From Dyella terrae (GTDB taxonomy: Bacteria > Pseudomonadota > Gammaproteobacteria > Xanthomonadales > Rhodanobacteraceae), in NCBI RefSeq assembly GCF_004322705.1, contig NZ_SIZZ01000001.1, positions 558,001-622,000 on the forward strand: a stretch of 64,000 bases of DNA, given 5' to 3'. The notes under the pieces were generated by a model. It was given only the letters and a program-made list of their open reading frames with translations. It searched no databases and was not told the origin of the DNA. The translations under genes and the position numbers were made by a program. Positions 47,065-57,370 of the stretch are shown here, one piece after another. Each line of letters opens with the position of its first letter. The first letter of the stretch is position 1.

Positions 47065-49388
47065 GTGCGCAGCCCGCCAACCACACGGCCCCCGATCTGA
47101 TCAACATCGAGATCGACGGCAAGCCGACGCAGATCCGCAAGGGTGCGATGATCATCGAGGCGGCTGACGCCATCGGCGTCGCCATCCCGCGTTTCTGCTA
47201 TCACCGCAAGCTCCCGATCGCTGCCAACTGCCGCATGTGCCTGGTGGAAGTGGAAATGGGCGGCAAGCCCATGCCCAAGCCGCAGCCGGCCTGCGCCACT
47301 CCGGTGGCCGATGGCATGAAGGTGCAGACGCGTACCAACACCGCGCTGAAGTTCCAGCGCGACGTGATGGAATTCCTGCTGATCAACCACCCGCTCGACT
47401 GCCCGATCTGCGATCAGGGCGGCGAATGCGAACTGCAGGACGTGGCCCTGGGCTACGGCCGCAGCGTGTCGCGTTACACCGAGCGCAAGCGCACCATCGC
47501 CGACGAGAACCTCGGCCCGCTGGTTGCCACCGAGATGACGCGTTGCATCCAGTGCACGCGCTGCGTCCGTTTCACCAGCGAAATCGCCGGTACGTACGAA
47601 CTCGGCGGCATGAGCCGTGGCGACAATCTGCAGATCGGTACCTACATCGGCAAGACCATCGAGACGGAACTGTCGGGCAACATCATCGACGTCTGCCCGG
47701 TGGGTGCCCTGACCAACAAGCCGTTCCAGTTCCAGGCGCGCGCCTGGGAGCTGGTGGCCAAGCCGTCCGTCGCCTACCACGATGCGCTGGGCTCGAACCT
47801 GTGGCTGCATACGCGCCGCGGCGAAGTGCTGCGTACCGTGCCGCGCGACAACGAGTCGATCAACGAGTGCTGGCTGTCGGATCGTGATCGCTACAGCCAC
47901 CAGGGTTTGTACGCCGCTGATCGCGTGTCGGCCCCGCAGGTCAAGCGCAACGGCCAGTGGCAGACCACGACGTGGGAAGACGCGTTGACGGTTGCCGGCG
48001 AAGCGCTGACCCGCACGCCGGGTAATGAGCTCGGCGTGCTGGTGCATCCGGCCACGACCACGGAAGAGGGCGACCTGCTGGTTCGTCTTGCCCGTGGCCT
48101 TGGCAGCGCACACATCGATCATCGCCTGCGTCAGCTTGATTTCGCCGACGGCGCCGTCGCCCAGACCTTTGGTCTGCCGGTTGCGGACGTCGACAAGGTC
48201 AAGTCGGCATTGCTGGTCGGTTCCGACCTGCGCCACGAAATGCCGCTGCTCAACCATCGCGTGCACCAGGCGACCAAGAAGGGCGCCAAGGTCTACGCGG
48301 TCAATCCGGCACGTTTCGCGTTCAACTACGCGCTTGCCGGCCAAGAAGTCGTCGCACCGCAGGCGATGGTCGGCGCGCTGCTGGCCCTGGCCAAGGCCGC
48401 TGTCGATGCCGGTGCCTCGGCCCCGGGCGCGCTGGCTGACGCCATCGGTTCGGCTTCGGCTGACGCGGGTGACGCAGAGGCCATTGCCACGCTGAAGGAC
48501 GGCAAGGCGGTCGTGATCTTCGGCGAAGCGGCGGCCACCCATCCGCAGGCTTCGTGGCTGCGCGCCATCGCCCGCTTCATCGCGCAGGCGACTGGTGCTG
48601 GCTTCAACGAGATTCCGGTGGGCGCGAATGCGCTGGGCCTGGCTCGCGTTGGCGTAGTCCCTGGCAATGGCGGCCTCGACGCGCAGGCCATGCTGGCCCA
48701 GCCGCGCAAGGGTTACCTGCTTTACGGCGTGGAAATTCCGCACGACGTCGCCGACGGTGCTGCCGCCATCAAGGCGCTGCACGCTGCCGAGCGCGTGGTG
48801 GCTTTCACCGCGTTCGCCAGCGCTGCGCTGCGCGAAGTGGCCGACGTGATCCTGCCGATCGCGCTGCTGCCGGAAATGGACGGCACCCTGGTGAACGTCG
48901 ATGGCCTGGCGCAGAGCGTTGCGGCCGGTTCGAAGGCACCAGGCGACGCGCGCCCGGGTTGGAAGGTCCTGCGTGCCCTCGGCGGCGCGCTCAAGCTCGG
49001 CGGTTTCGAGTTCGATGACCTGTCCGGTCTGCGCGAAGGCATCGCCGATCGCAACGCACCGGTGCGTGACGGCCTGGCCGCCCGCGGCGACGTCGCTAGC
49101 CTGACCCGCGTCGCCACGTGGCCGATCTACCGTACCGATGCCGTGCTGCGTCGTGCCACGGCACTCAGCTCGCACCCGCTCAACCGTGCTCCGGCCGTGC
49201 GCCTGAACGCGGACGAGGCAGGGCGCCAGGGTCTGGCCGAAGGCGCCTCGGTGCGTGTTGCCAACGTCTCGCTGCCGCTGGTCATCGATGCATCCGTGCC
49301 CGATGGCGCGGTGTGGATCGAGGCCGCGCACGACCTCACTGCCACGCTGCCGCCTTACGGCGCAGCCATCACCCTGAGCAAGGCGTAA
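47061..49388 (+). CDS. nuoG: NADH-quinone oxidoreductase subunit G
   Basis: 775 aa. N-terminal ferredoxin domain with the N1b [2Fe-2S] ligands C46, C57, C60 and C78; N5 cluster with H110, C114, C117 and C123; N4 cluster with C162, C165, C168 and C212. The four-cysteine N7 site found in E. coli NuoG is absent. The C-terminal 500 residues are a degenerate molybdopterin-oxidoreductase-like domain, Ala/Gly-rich and probably catalytically inert. Confidence 0.97.
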   Translation: MSAQPANHTAPDLINIEIDGKPTQIRKGAMIIEAADAIGVAIPRFCYHRKLPIAANCRMCLVEVEMGGKPMPKPQPACATPVADGMKVQTRTNTALKFQRDVMEFLLINHPLDCPICDQGGECELQDVALGYGRSVSRYTERKRTIADENLGPLVATEMTRCIQCTRCVRFTSEIAGTYELGGMSRGDNLQIGTYIGKTIETELSGNIIDVCPVGALTNKPFQFQARAWELVAKPSVAYHDALGSNLWLHTRRGEVLRTVPRDNESINECWLSDRDRYSHQGLYAADRVSAPQVKRNGQWQTTTWEDALTVAGEALTRTPGNELGVLVHPATTTEEGDLLVRLARGLGSAHIDHRLRQLDFADGAVAQTFGLPVADVDKVKSALLVGSDLRHEMPLLNHRVHQATKKGAKVYAVNPARFAFNYALAGQEVVAPQAMVGALLALAKAAVDAGASAPGALADAIGSASADAGDAEAIATLKDGKAVVIFGEAAATHPQASWLRAIARFIAQATGAGFNEIPVGANALGLARVGVVPGNGGLDAQAMLAQPRKGYLLYGVEIPHDVADGAAAIKALHAAERVVAFTAFASAALREVADVILPIALLPEMDGTLVNVDGLAQSVAAGSKAPGDARPGWKVLRALGGALKLGGFEFDDLSGLREGIADRNAPVRDGLAARGDVASLTRVATWPIYRTDAVLRRATALSSHPLNRAPAVRLNADEAGRQGLAEGASVRVANVSLPLVIDASVPDGAVWIEAAHDLTATLPPYGAAITLSKA

Positions 49389-49392
49389 GCAC

Positions 49393-50421
49393 ATGGGCGA
49401 ACAGATCCTCAACCAGCTCGTCTGGCCGATCATCTACATCCTGTGTATCGCCGTTCCGGTGATCCTCGCGGTGGCGATGTTCGTGTACTGGGAGCGCAAG
49501 GTCATCGGCTGGATGCACGTGCGCATGGGACCGAACAAGGTCGGTCCCCTGGGCTTGCTGCAGGCCTTCGCCGACGTGGTGAAGCTGCTCATCAAGGAAG
49601 TCATCCTTCCGACCAACGCGAACAAGTTCCTGTATTACCTGGCACCGATGCTGGCCCTGGTGCCGGCGTTCGCCGCGTGGGCCGTGATCCCGTTCAACGA
49701 CAAGATGGTGCTGGCGAACGTCAACGCCGGCGTGCTGTACCTGCTGGCGATGACCTCGCTGGGCGTGTACGGCATCATCCTCGCCGGCTGGGCATCGAAC
49801 TCGCGCTACGCGCTGCTGGGTGCGATGCGCTCGGCCGCGCAGGTCATTTCGTATGAGCTGGCCATGGGCCTGTGCCTGGTTTGCGTGCTGGTGCTCGCCG
49901 GTTCGCTGAACCTGTCCGAGATCGTGCATGCCCAGGCCGGTGCCAAGGGTATCTTCGACTGGTTCTGGCTGCCGCTGCTGCCGGTCTTCGTCATCTACTT
50001 CATCTCGGGCGTTGCCGAAACCAACCGCGCACCGTTCGACGTGGCCGAAGGCGAATCGGAAATCGTCGCTGGTTTCCACGTGGAGTATTCGGGCTCGGCC
50101 TTCGCGATCTTCTTCCTGGCCGAATACGCCAACATGATCCTGGTCAGCTTCCTGGCCGCGATCCTGTTCCTCGGTGGCTGGCTCTCGCCGTTCCCGGCGT
50201 CCTGGGGTTTCCTGGGGCAGGGCAGCTTCTGGTGGCTGTTCGTCAAGGCCTTCGCCTTCGCCTTCATGTTCCTGTGGTTCCGCGCCAGCTTCCCGCGTTA
50301 CCGCTATGACCAGATCATGCGTCTGGGCTGGAAGGTCTTCATTCCCATCACCATCGTCTGGGTCCTCGTCGCCGGCTGCATGAAGTATTTCGGCTGGGTC
50401 AGCATCGGCACGGGAGGCTGA
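49393..50421 (+). CDS. nuoH: NADH-quinone oxidoreductase subunit H
   Basis: 342 aa, about eight membrane helices. [20 protein letters not shown] and [20 protein letters not shown], with the acidic loop residues linked to quinone binding and proton coupling, identify NuoH, which joins the peripheral and membrane arms. Follows nuoG by four bases. Confidence 0.98.
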   Translation: MGEQILNQLVWPIIYILCIAVPVILAVAMFVYWERKVIGWMHVRMGPNKVGPLGLLQAFADVVKLLIKEVILPTNANKFLYYLAPMLALVPAFAAWAVIPFNDKMVLANVNAGVLYLLAMTSLGVYGIILAGWASNSRYALLGAMRSAAQVISYELAMGLCLVCVLVLAGSLNLSEIVHAQAGAKGIFDWFWLPLLPVFVIYFISGVAETNRAPFDVAEGESEIVAGFHVEYSGSAFAIFFLAEYANMILVSFLAAILFLGGWLSPFPASWGFLGQGSFWWLFVKAFAFAFMFLWFRASFPRYRYDQIMRLGWKVFIPITIVWVLVAGCMKYFGWVSIGTGG

Positions 50422-50428
50422 GCAAACC

Positions 50429-50920
50429 ATGTCACGCGTTACGCACTATTTCAAAAGCCTGCTCCTGATCGAGCTGCTGAAGGGCATGGGTCTGACCATG
50501 CGCTACATGTTCAGCCCGAAGTACACGATGCGCTACCCGATGGAGCACATCCCCAAGTCCAACCGCTTCCGCGGTCTGCATGCGCTGCGCCGCTACGCCA
50601 ACGGCGAAGAACGTTGCATCGCATGCAAGCTGTGCGAGGCCGTGTGCCCGGCACTGGCGATCACCATCGACTCCGCCCCGCGTGAGAGCGATGGCCAGCG
50701 CCGTACCACGCGCTACGACATCGATCTGTTCAAGTGCATCTTCTGCGGCTTCTGCGAAGAAAGCTGCCCGGTGGATTCCATCGTCGAGACGCACGTGCAC
50801 GAATACCACTTTGAACAGCGTGGTGAAAACGTGGTGACCAAGTCGCAGCTGCTCGCCATCGGCGACCGTTTCGAGCAGGACATCGCTGCCGCCCGCACTC
50901 AAGACGCCGCGTATCGCTGA
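50429..50920 (+). CDS. nuoI: NADH-quinone oxidoreductase subunit I
   Basis: 163 aa; an 8Fe ferredoxin holding clusters N6a and N6b. The ligands are C63, C66, C69, C73 ([12 protein letters not shown]) and C103, C106, C109, C113 ([12 protein letters not shown]). The N-terminal amphipathic segment anchors it to the membrane near NuoH. Confidence 0.98.
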   Translation: MSRVTHYFKSLLLIELLKGMGLTMRYMFSPKYTMRYPMEHIPKSNRFRGLHALRRYANGEERCIACKLCEAVCPALAITIDSAPRESDGQRRTTRYDIDLFKCIFCGFCEESCPVDSIVETHVHEYHFEQRGENVVTKSQLLAIGDRFEQDIAAARTQDAAYR

Positions 50921-50930
50921 GGACACAACT

Positions 50931-51587
50931 GTGATTGATCCGTCTGTGTTCCAACTCGTTTGCTTCTACGCCTTCGCCGCGGTGACGGTGGTCGCTGCGC
51001 TGGGCGTGATTTCGCTGCGCAACACCGTGCATGCCGTGCTTTCGCTGGTGCTGACCTTCTTCAGTACTGCTTGCATCTGGATGCTGGCCGAAGCGGAGTT
51101 CCTCGCCATTGCGCTGATCGTCGTGTACGTCGGTGCGGTGATGGTGCTGTTCCTGTTCGTCGTGATGATGCTCGACATCAAGCAGGAGCAGGTCCGCGAA
51201 GGGTTCATCAAGTACCTGCCGGTCGGCATCATCGTCGCCCTGGTCATGCTGGGCGAAATGCTTGCCATGATCGGCGTGCGTGCCATGCATTCCCAAGTCA
51301 TGGGCGCCGATCCGGCCCTCGTGTCGGCCGGTTCCAACACCGAGTGGCTGGGTCATGCGCTTTACACCCAGTTCCTGCTGCCGTTCGAAATCGCCGCACT
51401 GATCCTCACGGTCGGTGTCGTCGCCGCCGTCGCCCTGACCCTGCGTCAGCGCAAGGGTGCGCGTCATCAGGCCGCCAGCCAGCAGGTCCGCGTCCAGGCC
51501 AGCGATCGCGTCCGCCTCGTCAAGATGGCGAGCGAGCAACCGGCTGACGTCGCCGGCCAGGCCCCGAATCAGGAGACCACGCCATGA
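50931..51587 (+). CDS. nuoJ: NADH-quinone oxidoreductase subunit J
   Basis: 218 aa, GTG start. Five membrane helices, with [20 protein letters not shown] (the pi-bulge helix region) as signature. The C-terminal tail of about 45 residues is polar, Arg/Gln-rich and longer than a minimal NuoJ. The stop overlaps nuoK (ATGA). Confidence 0.96.
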   Translation: MIDPSVFQLVCFYAFAAVTVVAALGVISLRNTVHAVLSLVLTFFSTACIWMLAEAEFLAIALIVVYVGAVMVLFLFVVMMLDIKQEQVREGFIKYLPVGIIVALVMLGEMLAMIGVRAMHSQVMGADPALVSAGSNTEWLGHALYTQFLLPFEIAALILTVGVVAAVALTLRQRKGARHQAASQQVRVQASDRVRLVKMASEQPADVAGQAPNQETTP

Positions 51588-51889
51588 TCACGCTTTCGCA
51601 CTTCATCGTGCTTGGCGCGGTGCTGTTCTGCATCGCAGTGGCCAGCTTGTTCATCAACCGCAAGAACGTCATCGTCCTCCTGATGTCGATCGAGCTGATG
51701 CTGCTGGCCGTGAACATCAACTTCGTGGCCTTCTCGCGCTTCCTCGGCGACGTGGCCGGCCAGGTGTTCGTGTTCTTCATTCTCACTGTGGCCGCGGCGG
51801 AAACCGCTATCGGCCTGGCGATCCTCGTGTTGCTGTTCCGTAATCGCAGCACGATCAACATCGCCCAAATCGACAGCATGAAGGGTTGA
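51584..51889 (+). CDS. nuoK: NADH-quinone oxidoreductase subunit K
   Basis: 101 aa, three membrane helices. The [18 protein letters not shown] helix and the [17 protein letters not shown] helix each carry a conserved Glu needed for proton transfer. nuoL follows after four bases. Confidence 0.98.
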   Translation: MITLSHFIVLGAVLFCIAVASLFINRKNVIVLLMSIELMLLAVNINFVAFSRFLGDVAGQVFVFFILTVAAAETAIGLAILVLLFRNRSTINIAQIDSMKG

Positions 51890-51893
51890 GCCG

Positions 51894-53945
51894 ATGGGTA
51901 TGTCCACTTCCATTCTGCTGACCATCGCGCTGGCGCCACTCGTCGGCTGCTTGCTGGCCGGCTTCCTCGGTCGCTTCATCGGCCGGGCAGGGGCACACAC
52001 CGCTACCATCCTTGGTGTTGGCGTCGCCTGCGCCCTGTCGATCTACGTGCTTTACCAGCTCTGCACAGGCGCGGTGCCGGTCTATAACCAGAACATCTAC
52101 ACCTGGTTCGAAATCGGCAAGTTCAGCGCCAGCGTCGGCTTCCTGGTCGACAAGCTCACCGCCATGATGATGGTGGTGGTCACCTTCGTGTCGCTGCTGG
52201 TGCACATCTACACCATCGGCTACATGGCCGAAGACGACGGCTACCAGCGCTTCTTCAGCTACATCTCGCTCTTCACCTTCTCGATGTTGATGCTCGTCAT
52301 GAGCAACAACTTCATGCAGCTGTTCTTCGGCTGGGAGGCGGTGGGCCTGGTGTCGTACCTGCTGATCGGCTTCTGGTACAAGCGTCCGACGGCGATCTTC
52401 GCCAACCTCAAGGCATTCCTGGTCAACCGCGTCGGCGACTTTGGCTTCCTGCTGGGTATTGCGGCGATCCTGTACTTCCTGGGCACGCTGGACTACGCCA
52501 CGGCGTTCTCCAATTCCGACAGCCTGATCGGCCGCACGCTGCAGATCACCGCGAACACCCATTGGGATGCCGCGACCGTGATCAGCATCCTGCTGTTCAT
52601 CGGCGCCATGGGTAAGTCGGCGCAGGTGCCGCTGCATGTGTGGCTGCCGGACTCGATGGAAGGCCCGACGCCGATCTCCGCACTGATCCACGCCGCGACG
52701 ATGGTGACCGCGGGCATCTTCATGGTCGCGCGCATGTCGCCGATCTTCGAACTGTCCGAGTCCGCGCTGAGCTTCGTGATGATCATCGGTGCCACCGGCG
52801 CCCTGTTCACCGGCCTGATCGGCATCGTGCAGAACGACATCAAGCGCGTGGTCGCCTATTCGACGCTGTCGCAGCTCGGCTACATGACGGTCGCCCTGGG
52901 CGTGTCCGCCTATGCCGGTGCCGTGTTCCACCTGATGACCCATGCGTTCTTCAAGGCCCTGCTGTTCCTGGGTGCCGGCTCGGTCATCATCGCCATGCAC
53001 CATGAGCAGGACATGCGCTACATGGGTGGCCTGCGCAAGTACATGCCGGTGACCTGGATCACCATGTGGATCGGTTCGCTGGCCCTGTGCGGCGTGCCGT
53101 TCTTCGCCGGCTTCTACTCGAAGGACGCCATCATCGAGGCCGTGGGCGAGTCCCATCGCTGGGGTGCGAACTACGCTTACTTCTGCGTGCTGGCCGGTGC
53201 CTTTGTCACCGCGCTGTACACCTTCCGCCAGATGTACCTGACGTTCCACGGCAAGGAGCGCTTCACGGTGGTGTCGGATCACGGCCACGGCCATGGTCAT
53301 CACGATGACCATCATGACGATCACCACGACGATCATGGTCACCATGAGTCCGGCGTGCTGCATCACGCGCCGAAGGAATCGCCGTGGGTGGTGACGCTGC
53401 CGCTGGTGCTGCTGGCGATTCCGTCGGTCATCATCGGTTTCCTGGCGATCGAGCCGATGCTGTTTGGCGGCTGGTTCGGCAGTGCGATTACCGTGCATGA
53501 GTCGAACAATGTGCTCGGTGAGCTGGCCCATGAGTTCCACGGTGCCGTTGCCATGGCGCTGCACGGCTTTACGCAGTGGCCGTTCTTCCTGGTCCTGGCG
53601 GCCTTCGCCATCCAGACCTACATCTATCTGTTCAACCCGGCGCTGGCCGATCGCATCAAGTCGGCCCTCAAGCCGCTCTGGACGATCCTCGACCGCAAGT
53701 ACTGGGTGGACGACGTTTATTTCGCAGTGTTTGCCAAGGGTGGTGTGAAGCTTGGCCGCGCGTTCTGGAAGGGCGGTGATGCCGCGGTGATCGACGGTGC
53801 CATGGTCAATGGCTCGGCGTCGCTGGTTAAGCGCATTGCGAGCATGTTCCGCGCGCTGCAGTCCGGCTACCTCTATCACTATGCCTTCGCGATGATTCTC
53901 GGCCTGATCCTGCTACTTGGCGGGTACTGGCTGGTCGGGCAATAA
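51894..53945 (+). CDS. nuoL: NADH-quinone oxidoreductase subunit L
   Basis: 683 aa; antiporter-like proton-channel subunit with the long lateral C-terminal helix. FGWEAVGLVSYLLIGFWY, the channel Lys segments (GAMGKSAQVPLHVWLPD) and HLMTHAFFKALLFLGAGS are intact. Unusual: residues 463-491 (53280-53366) are His/Asp-rich, with 14 His and six Asp in a soluble loop between helices; E. coli NuoL has a much shorter loop there as I recall. The protein is about 70 residues longer than E. coli NuoL. Confidence 0.97.
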   Translation: MGMSTSILLTIALAPLVGCLLAGFLGRFIGRAGAHTATILGVGVACALSIYVLYQLCTGAVPVYNQNIYTWFEIGKFSASVGFLVDKLTAMMMVVVTFVSLLVHIYTIGYMAEDDGYQRFFSYISLFTFSMLMLVMSNNFMQLFFGWEAVGLVSYLLIGFWYKRPTAIFANLKAFLVNRVGDFGFLLGIAAILYFLGTLDYATAFSNSDSLIGRTLQITANTHWDAATVISILLFIGAMGKSAQVPLHVWLPDSMEGPTPISALIHAATMVTAGIFMVARMSPIFELSESALSFVMIIGATGALFTGLIGIVQNDIKRVVAYSTLSQLGYMTVALGVSAYAGAVFHLMTHAFFKALLFLGAGSVIIAMHHEQDMRYMGGLRKYMPVTWITMWIGSLALCGVPFFAGFYSKDAIIEAVGESHRWGANYAYFCVLAGAFVTALYTFRQMYLTFHGKERFTVVSDHGHGHGHHDDHHDDHHDDHGHHESGVLHHAPKESPWVVTLPLVLLAIPSVIIGFLAIEPMLFGGWFGSAITVHESNNVLGELAHEFHGAVAMALHGFTQWPFFLVLAAFAIQTYIYLFNPALADRIKSALKPLWTILDRKYWVDDVYFAVFAKGGVKLGRAFWKGGDAAVIDGAMVNGSASLVKRIASMFRALQSGYLYHYAFAMILGLILLLGGYWLVGQ

Positions 53946-53959
53946 GGGAACCCAGATCC

Positions 53960-55468
53960 ATGTTCAATCACTTGCTCAGCCTGCTGATCTGGCTACCTGT
54001 CGTTGGCGCCATCCCGGTGCTGATGGCCGGGTCCGGTCGTCCGAACACCGCGCGCTGGCTTGCGCTGGCGGTGGCCGTGCTCACCTTCGTCCTCAGCCTG
54101 TTCCTGCTTACGCAGTACAACCCGGTTGACCCGGCGAAGCAGCTGACCGAAAGCTACCTGTGGATCTCGTCGCTCGGCGTCCACTACGGTCTTGCTGTCG
54201 ACGGCATCTCGGTCGCACTGATCCTGCTGACGACCTTCGTCGGCATCCTGGTCATCGTGGGTGCCTGGGAAGTCATCCAGGACAAGCCGCACCAGTACAT
54301 GGCCGCCATGCTGGTGCTCGAAGGCCTGATGATCGGCGTGTTCTGCGCTACGGACGCGTTGCTGTTCTACGTGTTCTTCGAAGCCATGCTCATCCCGATG
54401 TTCATCCTCATCGGTATGTGGGGCGGTCCGCGTCGTGTCTACGCCACCCTCAAGTTCTTCATCTATACGTTCTTCGGCTCCATCTTCATGCTGGTGGGCC
54501 TGATCTACCTGTACCTGAAGGCCGGTTCGTTCGACCTGAACACGCTGGCGGCGCTGCCGCTGACGCTGCAGGAGCAGACCTGGTTGTTCTTCGCCTTCCT
54601 CATCGCGTTTGCGGTGAAGGTTCCGATGGTGCCGGTCCACACCTGGTTGCCGGATGCCCACGTGGAAGCGCCTACGGGTGGTTCGGTGGTGCTGGCGGCC
54701 GTGATGCTGAAGATCGGTGGCTACGGTTTCCTCCGTTTCTCGCTGCCCATCGTGCCGGACGCGTCCGAAGCCTATGCCTGGCTGGTGATTGGCCTGAGCC
54801 TGGTGGCTGTGGTCTACATCGGCTACGTGGCGCTGGTACAGGAAGACATGAAGAAGCTGGTCGCGTACTCCTCGGTCGCGCATATGGGCTTCGTCACCCT
54901 GGGTATCTTCATCGCCTTCATGCTCGTGCGTGATGCCAACAACGCCGATGCAGCCAAGCTGGGCATGCAGGGCGCCATGGTGCAGATGATTTCGCATGGC
55001 TTCGTGTCGGGCGCGATGTTCTCGTGCATCGGCGTGCTGTACGACCGCCTGCATTCGCGCCAGATCAAGGACTACGGCGGCGTGATCAACGTCATGCCCT
55101 GGTTCGGTTTCTTCTACGTGCTGTTCGCCATGGCCAACAGCGGCCTGCCGGGCACCAGCGGTTTCGTGGGTGAGTTCTTCGTGATCCTGGCCAGCTTCAG
55201 TGCCAATCCGTGGATTGCGCTGTTCGCCGCCTTCACGCTGATCATCGGCGCCGCCTACACGCTGTGGATGGTCAAGCGCGTGCTGTGGGGTGACATCACC
55301 AACCCGCACGTGGCCGAAATGAAGGACATCAACGGCCGCGAGTGGTTCGTGCTCGGTGCCTTCGCTGCCGCCGTGCTGATCCTGGGCGTGTGGCCGCAAC
55401 CGCTGATCCATCTGATGGACAGCTCGGTGACGCAGCTCGTGCAGCAGCTTGGCAACCACAAGATCTGA
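53960..55468 (+). CDS. nuoM: NADH-quinone oxidoreductase subunit M
   Basis: 502 aa; second antiporter-like proton-pumping subunit. FFEAMLIPMFILIGMWGG, AFAVKVPMVPVHTWLPDAHV (channel Lys) and YSSVAHMGFVTLGIF are hallmarks. nuoN follows two bases after its stop. Confidence 0.98.
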   Translation: MFNHLLSLLIWLPVVGAIPVLMAGSGRPNTARWLALAVAVLTFVLSLFLLTQYNPVDPAKQLTESYLWISSLGVHYGLAVDGISVALILLTTFVGILVIVGAWEVIQDKPHQYMAAMLVLEGLMIGVFCATDALLFYVFFEAMLIPMFILIGMWGGPRRVYATLKFFIYTFFGSIFMLVGLIYLYLKAGSFDLNTLAALPLTLQEQTWLFFAFLIAFAVKVPMVPVHTWLPDAHVEAPTGGSVVLAAVMLKIGGYGFLRFSLPIVPDASEAYAWLVIGLSLVAVVYIGYVALVQEDMKKLVAYSSVAHMGFVTLGIFIAFMLVRDANNADAAKLGMQGAMVQMISHGFVSGAMFSCIGVLYDRLHSRQIKDYGGVINVMPWFGFFYVLFAMANSGLPGTSGFVGEFFVILASFSANPWIALFAAFTLIIGAAYTLWMVKRVLWGDITNPHVAEMKDINGREWFVLGAFAAAVLILGVWPQPLIHLMDSSVTQLVQQLGNHKI

Positions 55469-55470
55469 GA

Positions 55471-56919
55471 ATGACCATGCCGAATATCAATGACATTCTG
55501 ATCATGCTGCCGGAGCTGTATCTGGTAGTGGCGGCATGCTTCCTGTTGCTGCTCGACGCCTTCATGAAGCCCGAACAGCGCGGCATGCTGCACTGGCTCT
55601 CGATCGCCGTGCTGCTGATCGCCATCTACCTGGTCGTGGCAGGGCAGCCCAGCCAGCCGGTCACCGCCTTCGGTGGCATGTTTGTCCGTGACGGCGTGGC
55701 CGAGATCCTCAAGGTCTTCGCGCTGCTCAGCACCGCCCTGGTGTTTGTCTACGGTCGTCCGTACCTGACCGATCGCGGCTTGTTCGTCGGCGAGTTCTAC
55801 ACGCTGATGATCTTCGCCGTCATCGGCATCATGTTGTTGGTTTCGGCCGGTAGCCTGGTCACCGTGTACCTTGGCCTCGAACTGCTGACCTTGTCCTCGT
55901 ACGCCCTGGTGGCGCTGAACCGCGATTCGAAGCTCTCGTCCGAAGCCGCCATCAAGTACTTCGTGCTGGGTGCACTGGCTTCGGGCATGCTGCTGTACGG
56001 CATGTCGATGGTCTATGGCGCCACCAGCACGCTGGACCTGGCCATGCTGCACGGTGCTGCCGCGCGCACCAGCATGCCGAACCTGCTGATTTTCGGCCTG
56101 ATCTTCATGATCGTCGGCATCGGCTTCAAGATCGGTGCGGCTCCGTTCCACATGTGGATCCCGGACGTGTACCAGGGCTCGCCGACGGCCGTGACCATCT
56201 TCATCGGTTCGGCCCCGAAGCTGGCTGCTTTCGGCATGGCGTATCGCCTGCTGGAAACTGGCCTGGGCGACCTGTCGGCGCACTGGCAGCAAATGCTGGC
56301 CGTGCTGGCGGTGCTGTCGCTGGCCATCGGTAACCTGGTCGCCATCGTCCAGACGAACCTCAAGCGCCTGCTGGCGTACTCGACCATCTCCCACATGGGT
56401 TACCTGCTGCTGGGTCTGGTCAACGCCGGTCCGGAAGGCTACGCCTCGGCCCTGTTCTACGCGATCAGCTACGCGCTCATGGGTACCGCCGCGTTCGGCG
56501 TGATCCTGGCTCTGGCTCGTGCCGGTTTCGAGTGCGAAGAGATCGACGATCTCAAGGGCCTGAACCAGCGTTCGCCGTGGATGGCCTTCCTCATGCTGCT
56601 GGTGATGTTCTCGCTGGCTGGCGTCCCGCCGCTGTTCGGCTTCTTCGCCAAGTTCCTGGTGCTGCAGTCGGCCATTCACGCGGGCATGCTGTGGCTGGCC
56701 ATTGTGGGTGCCGTGTTCGCCATCATCGGCATCTACTACTACCTGCGCGTGGTCAAGGTCATGTATTTCGACAAGCCGGGCGAGGGCGTCGAGCCCAGGC
56801 TGACCTCCGATCCGTCGGTGCGCCTGGTGCTGTCGCTCAATGCATTGTCCCTGCTGGTGCTGGGCTTCGCATGGGGCCCGCTGCTGGGCTGGTGCAAGAG
56901 CGTATTCCCCGGCGGCTGA
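55471..56919 (+). CDS. nuoN: NADH-quinone oxidoreductase subunit N
   Basis: 482 aa from ATG 55471 (an ATG at 55477 is also possible). Third antiporter-like subunit. GIGFKIGAAPFHMWIPDVYQ and AYSTISHMGYLLLGL carry the channel residues, and SLAGVPPLFGFFAKFLVL is typical. Last gene of the 14-gene nuo operon; a terminator region follows. Confidence 0.97.
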   Translation: MTMPNINDILIMLPELYLVVAACFLLLLDAFMKPEQRGMLHWLSIAVLLIAIYLVVAGQPSQPVTAFGGMFVRDGVAEILKVFALLSTALVFVYGRPYLTDRGLFVGEFYTLMIFAVIGIMLLVSAGSLVTVYLGLELLTLSSYALVALNRDSKLSSEAAIKYFVLGALASGMLLYGMSMVYGATSTLDLAMLHGAAARTSMPNLLIFGLIFMIVGIGFKIGAAPFHMWIPDVYQGSPTAVTIFIGSAPKLAAFGMAYRLLETGLGDLSAHWQQMLAVLAVLSLAIGNLVAIVQTNLKRLLAYSTISHMGYLLLGLVNAGPEGYASALFYAISYALMGTAAFGVILALARAGFECEEIDDLKGLNQRSPWMAFLMLLVMFSLAGVPPLFGFFAKFLVLQSAIHAGMLWLAIVGAVFAIIGIYYYLRVVKVMYFDKPGEGVEPRLTSDPSVRLVLSLNALSLLVLGFAWGPLLGWCKSVFPGG

Positions 56920-56927
56920 TCGATTTA

Positions 56928-56990
56928 CGCAGGCATGGATGACGAGCCCATGCCTGCGATTCCTGTGATTTCGCAGGGATTTTTGGCTTT
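56928..56990 (+). terminator. terminator region after nuoN with two alternative hairpins
   Basis: An 11-bp stem (56928-56938 with 56948-56958) comes first. Its right arm end CCTGCG (56953-56958) can instead pair with CGCAGG at 56972-56977, which is followed by gattttt and more T. One of these probably ends the nuo transcript. Confidence 0.65.
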
Positions 56991-57027
56991 TTTCTCAAGT
57001 ACTGTGAAATTAATTGCTACAAGGTGC

Positions 57028-57056
57028 TTGCAAGAAATCGGCCACCTCGTTAAACT
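57028..57056 (+). promoter_or_regulatory. predicted sigma-70 promoter for tRNA-fMet and the rimP operon
   Basis: TTGCAA (57028-57033) and TAAACT (57051-57056) have a 17-base spacer. The start point would fall about seven bases before the tRNA, as expected for a tRNA gene with a short 5' extension. Confidence 0.6.
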
Positions 57057-57069
57057 TTTCAAACTCTGA

Positions 57070-57146
<77 letters not shown>

Positions 57147-57164
57147 GATCTTTCTTAGAACAAG

Positions 57165-57190
57165 AAAGCCTCCTCGTGAGGCTTTTTTGT
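57165..57190 (+). terminator. intrinsic terminator after tRNA-fMet
   Basis: 8-bp stem AAAGCCTC (57165-57172) with GAGGCTTT (57178-57185), then more T. It lies 18 bases after the tRNA and would separate the tRNA from most rimP transcription. Confidence 0.85.
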
Positions 57191-57318
57191 TGGGCGCAAG
57201 GATGCGTCGCACATTCGTCACGCTTTGGCTGCTACAGCTTCAAAGTTGCCGAACGTGCCCGGAAAGAGCCTGGAAGGGTCGGGACATCGGCGAGGCAGCT
57301 CTCGTTAAGAGAGCAGGG

Positions 57319-57343
57319 AATGGGCCGCTTGAGCCCATTTTTT
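57319..57343 (+). promoter_or_regulatory. rimP leader hairpin (attenuator-like)
   Basis: 7-bp stem AATGGGC (57319-57325) with GCCCATT (57333-57339), then a T run to 57343. It is 27 bases before the rimP ATG, inside the 5' leader. Similar terminator hairpins are known in the rimP leader of other gammaproteobacteria, where the operon is controlled by termination and NusA. The leader 57191-57370 has no gene. Confidence 0.65.
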
Positions 57344-57370
57344 GTTTCTGCAGACGGTACACAGGCTCTT

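Noticed and set aside
47010-49433. Long minus-strand open frame opposite nuoG, and similar ones opposite nuoD-F, nuoL, nuoM, nuoN and nusA
   Set aside because: All are antisense shadows of unquestionable genes, His/Arg/Gln-rich and without ribosome sites or family resemblance.
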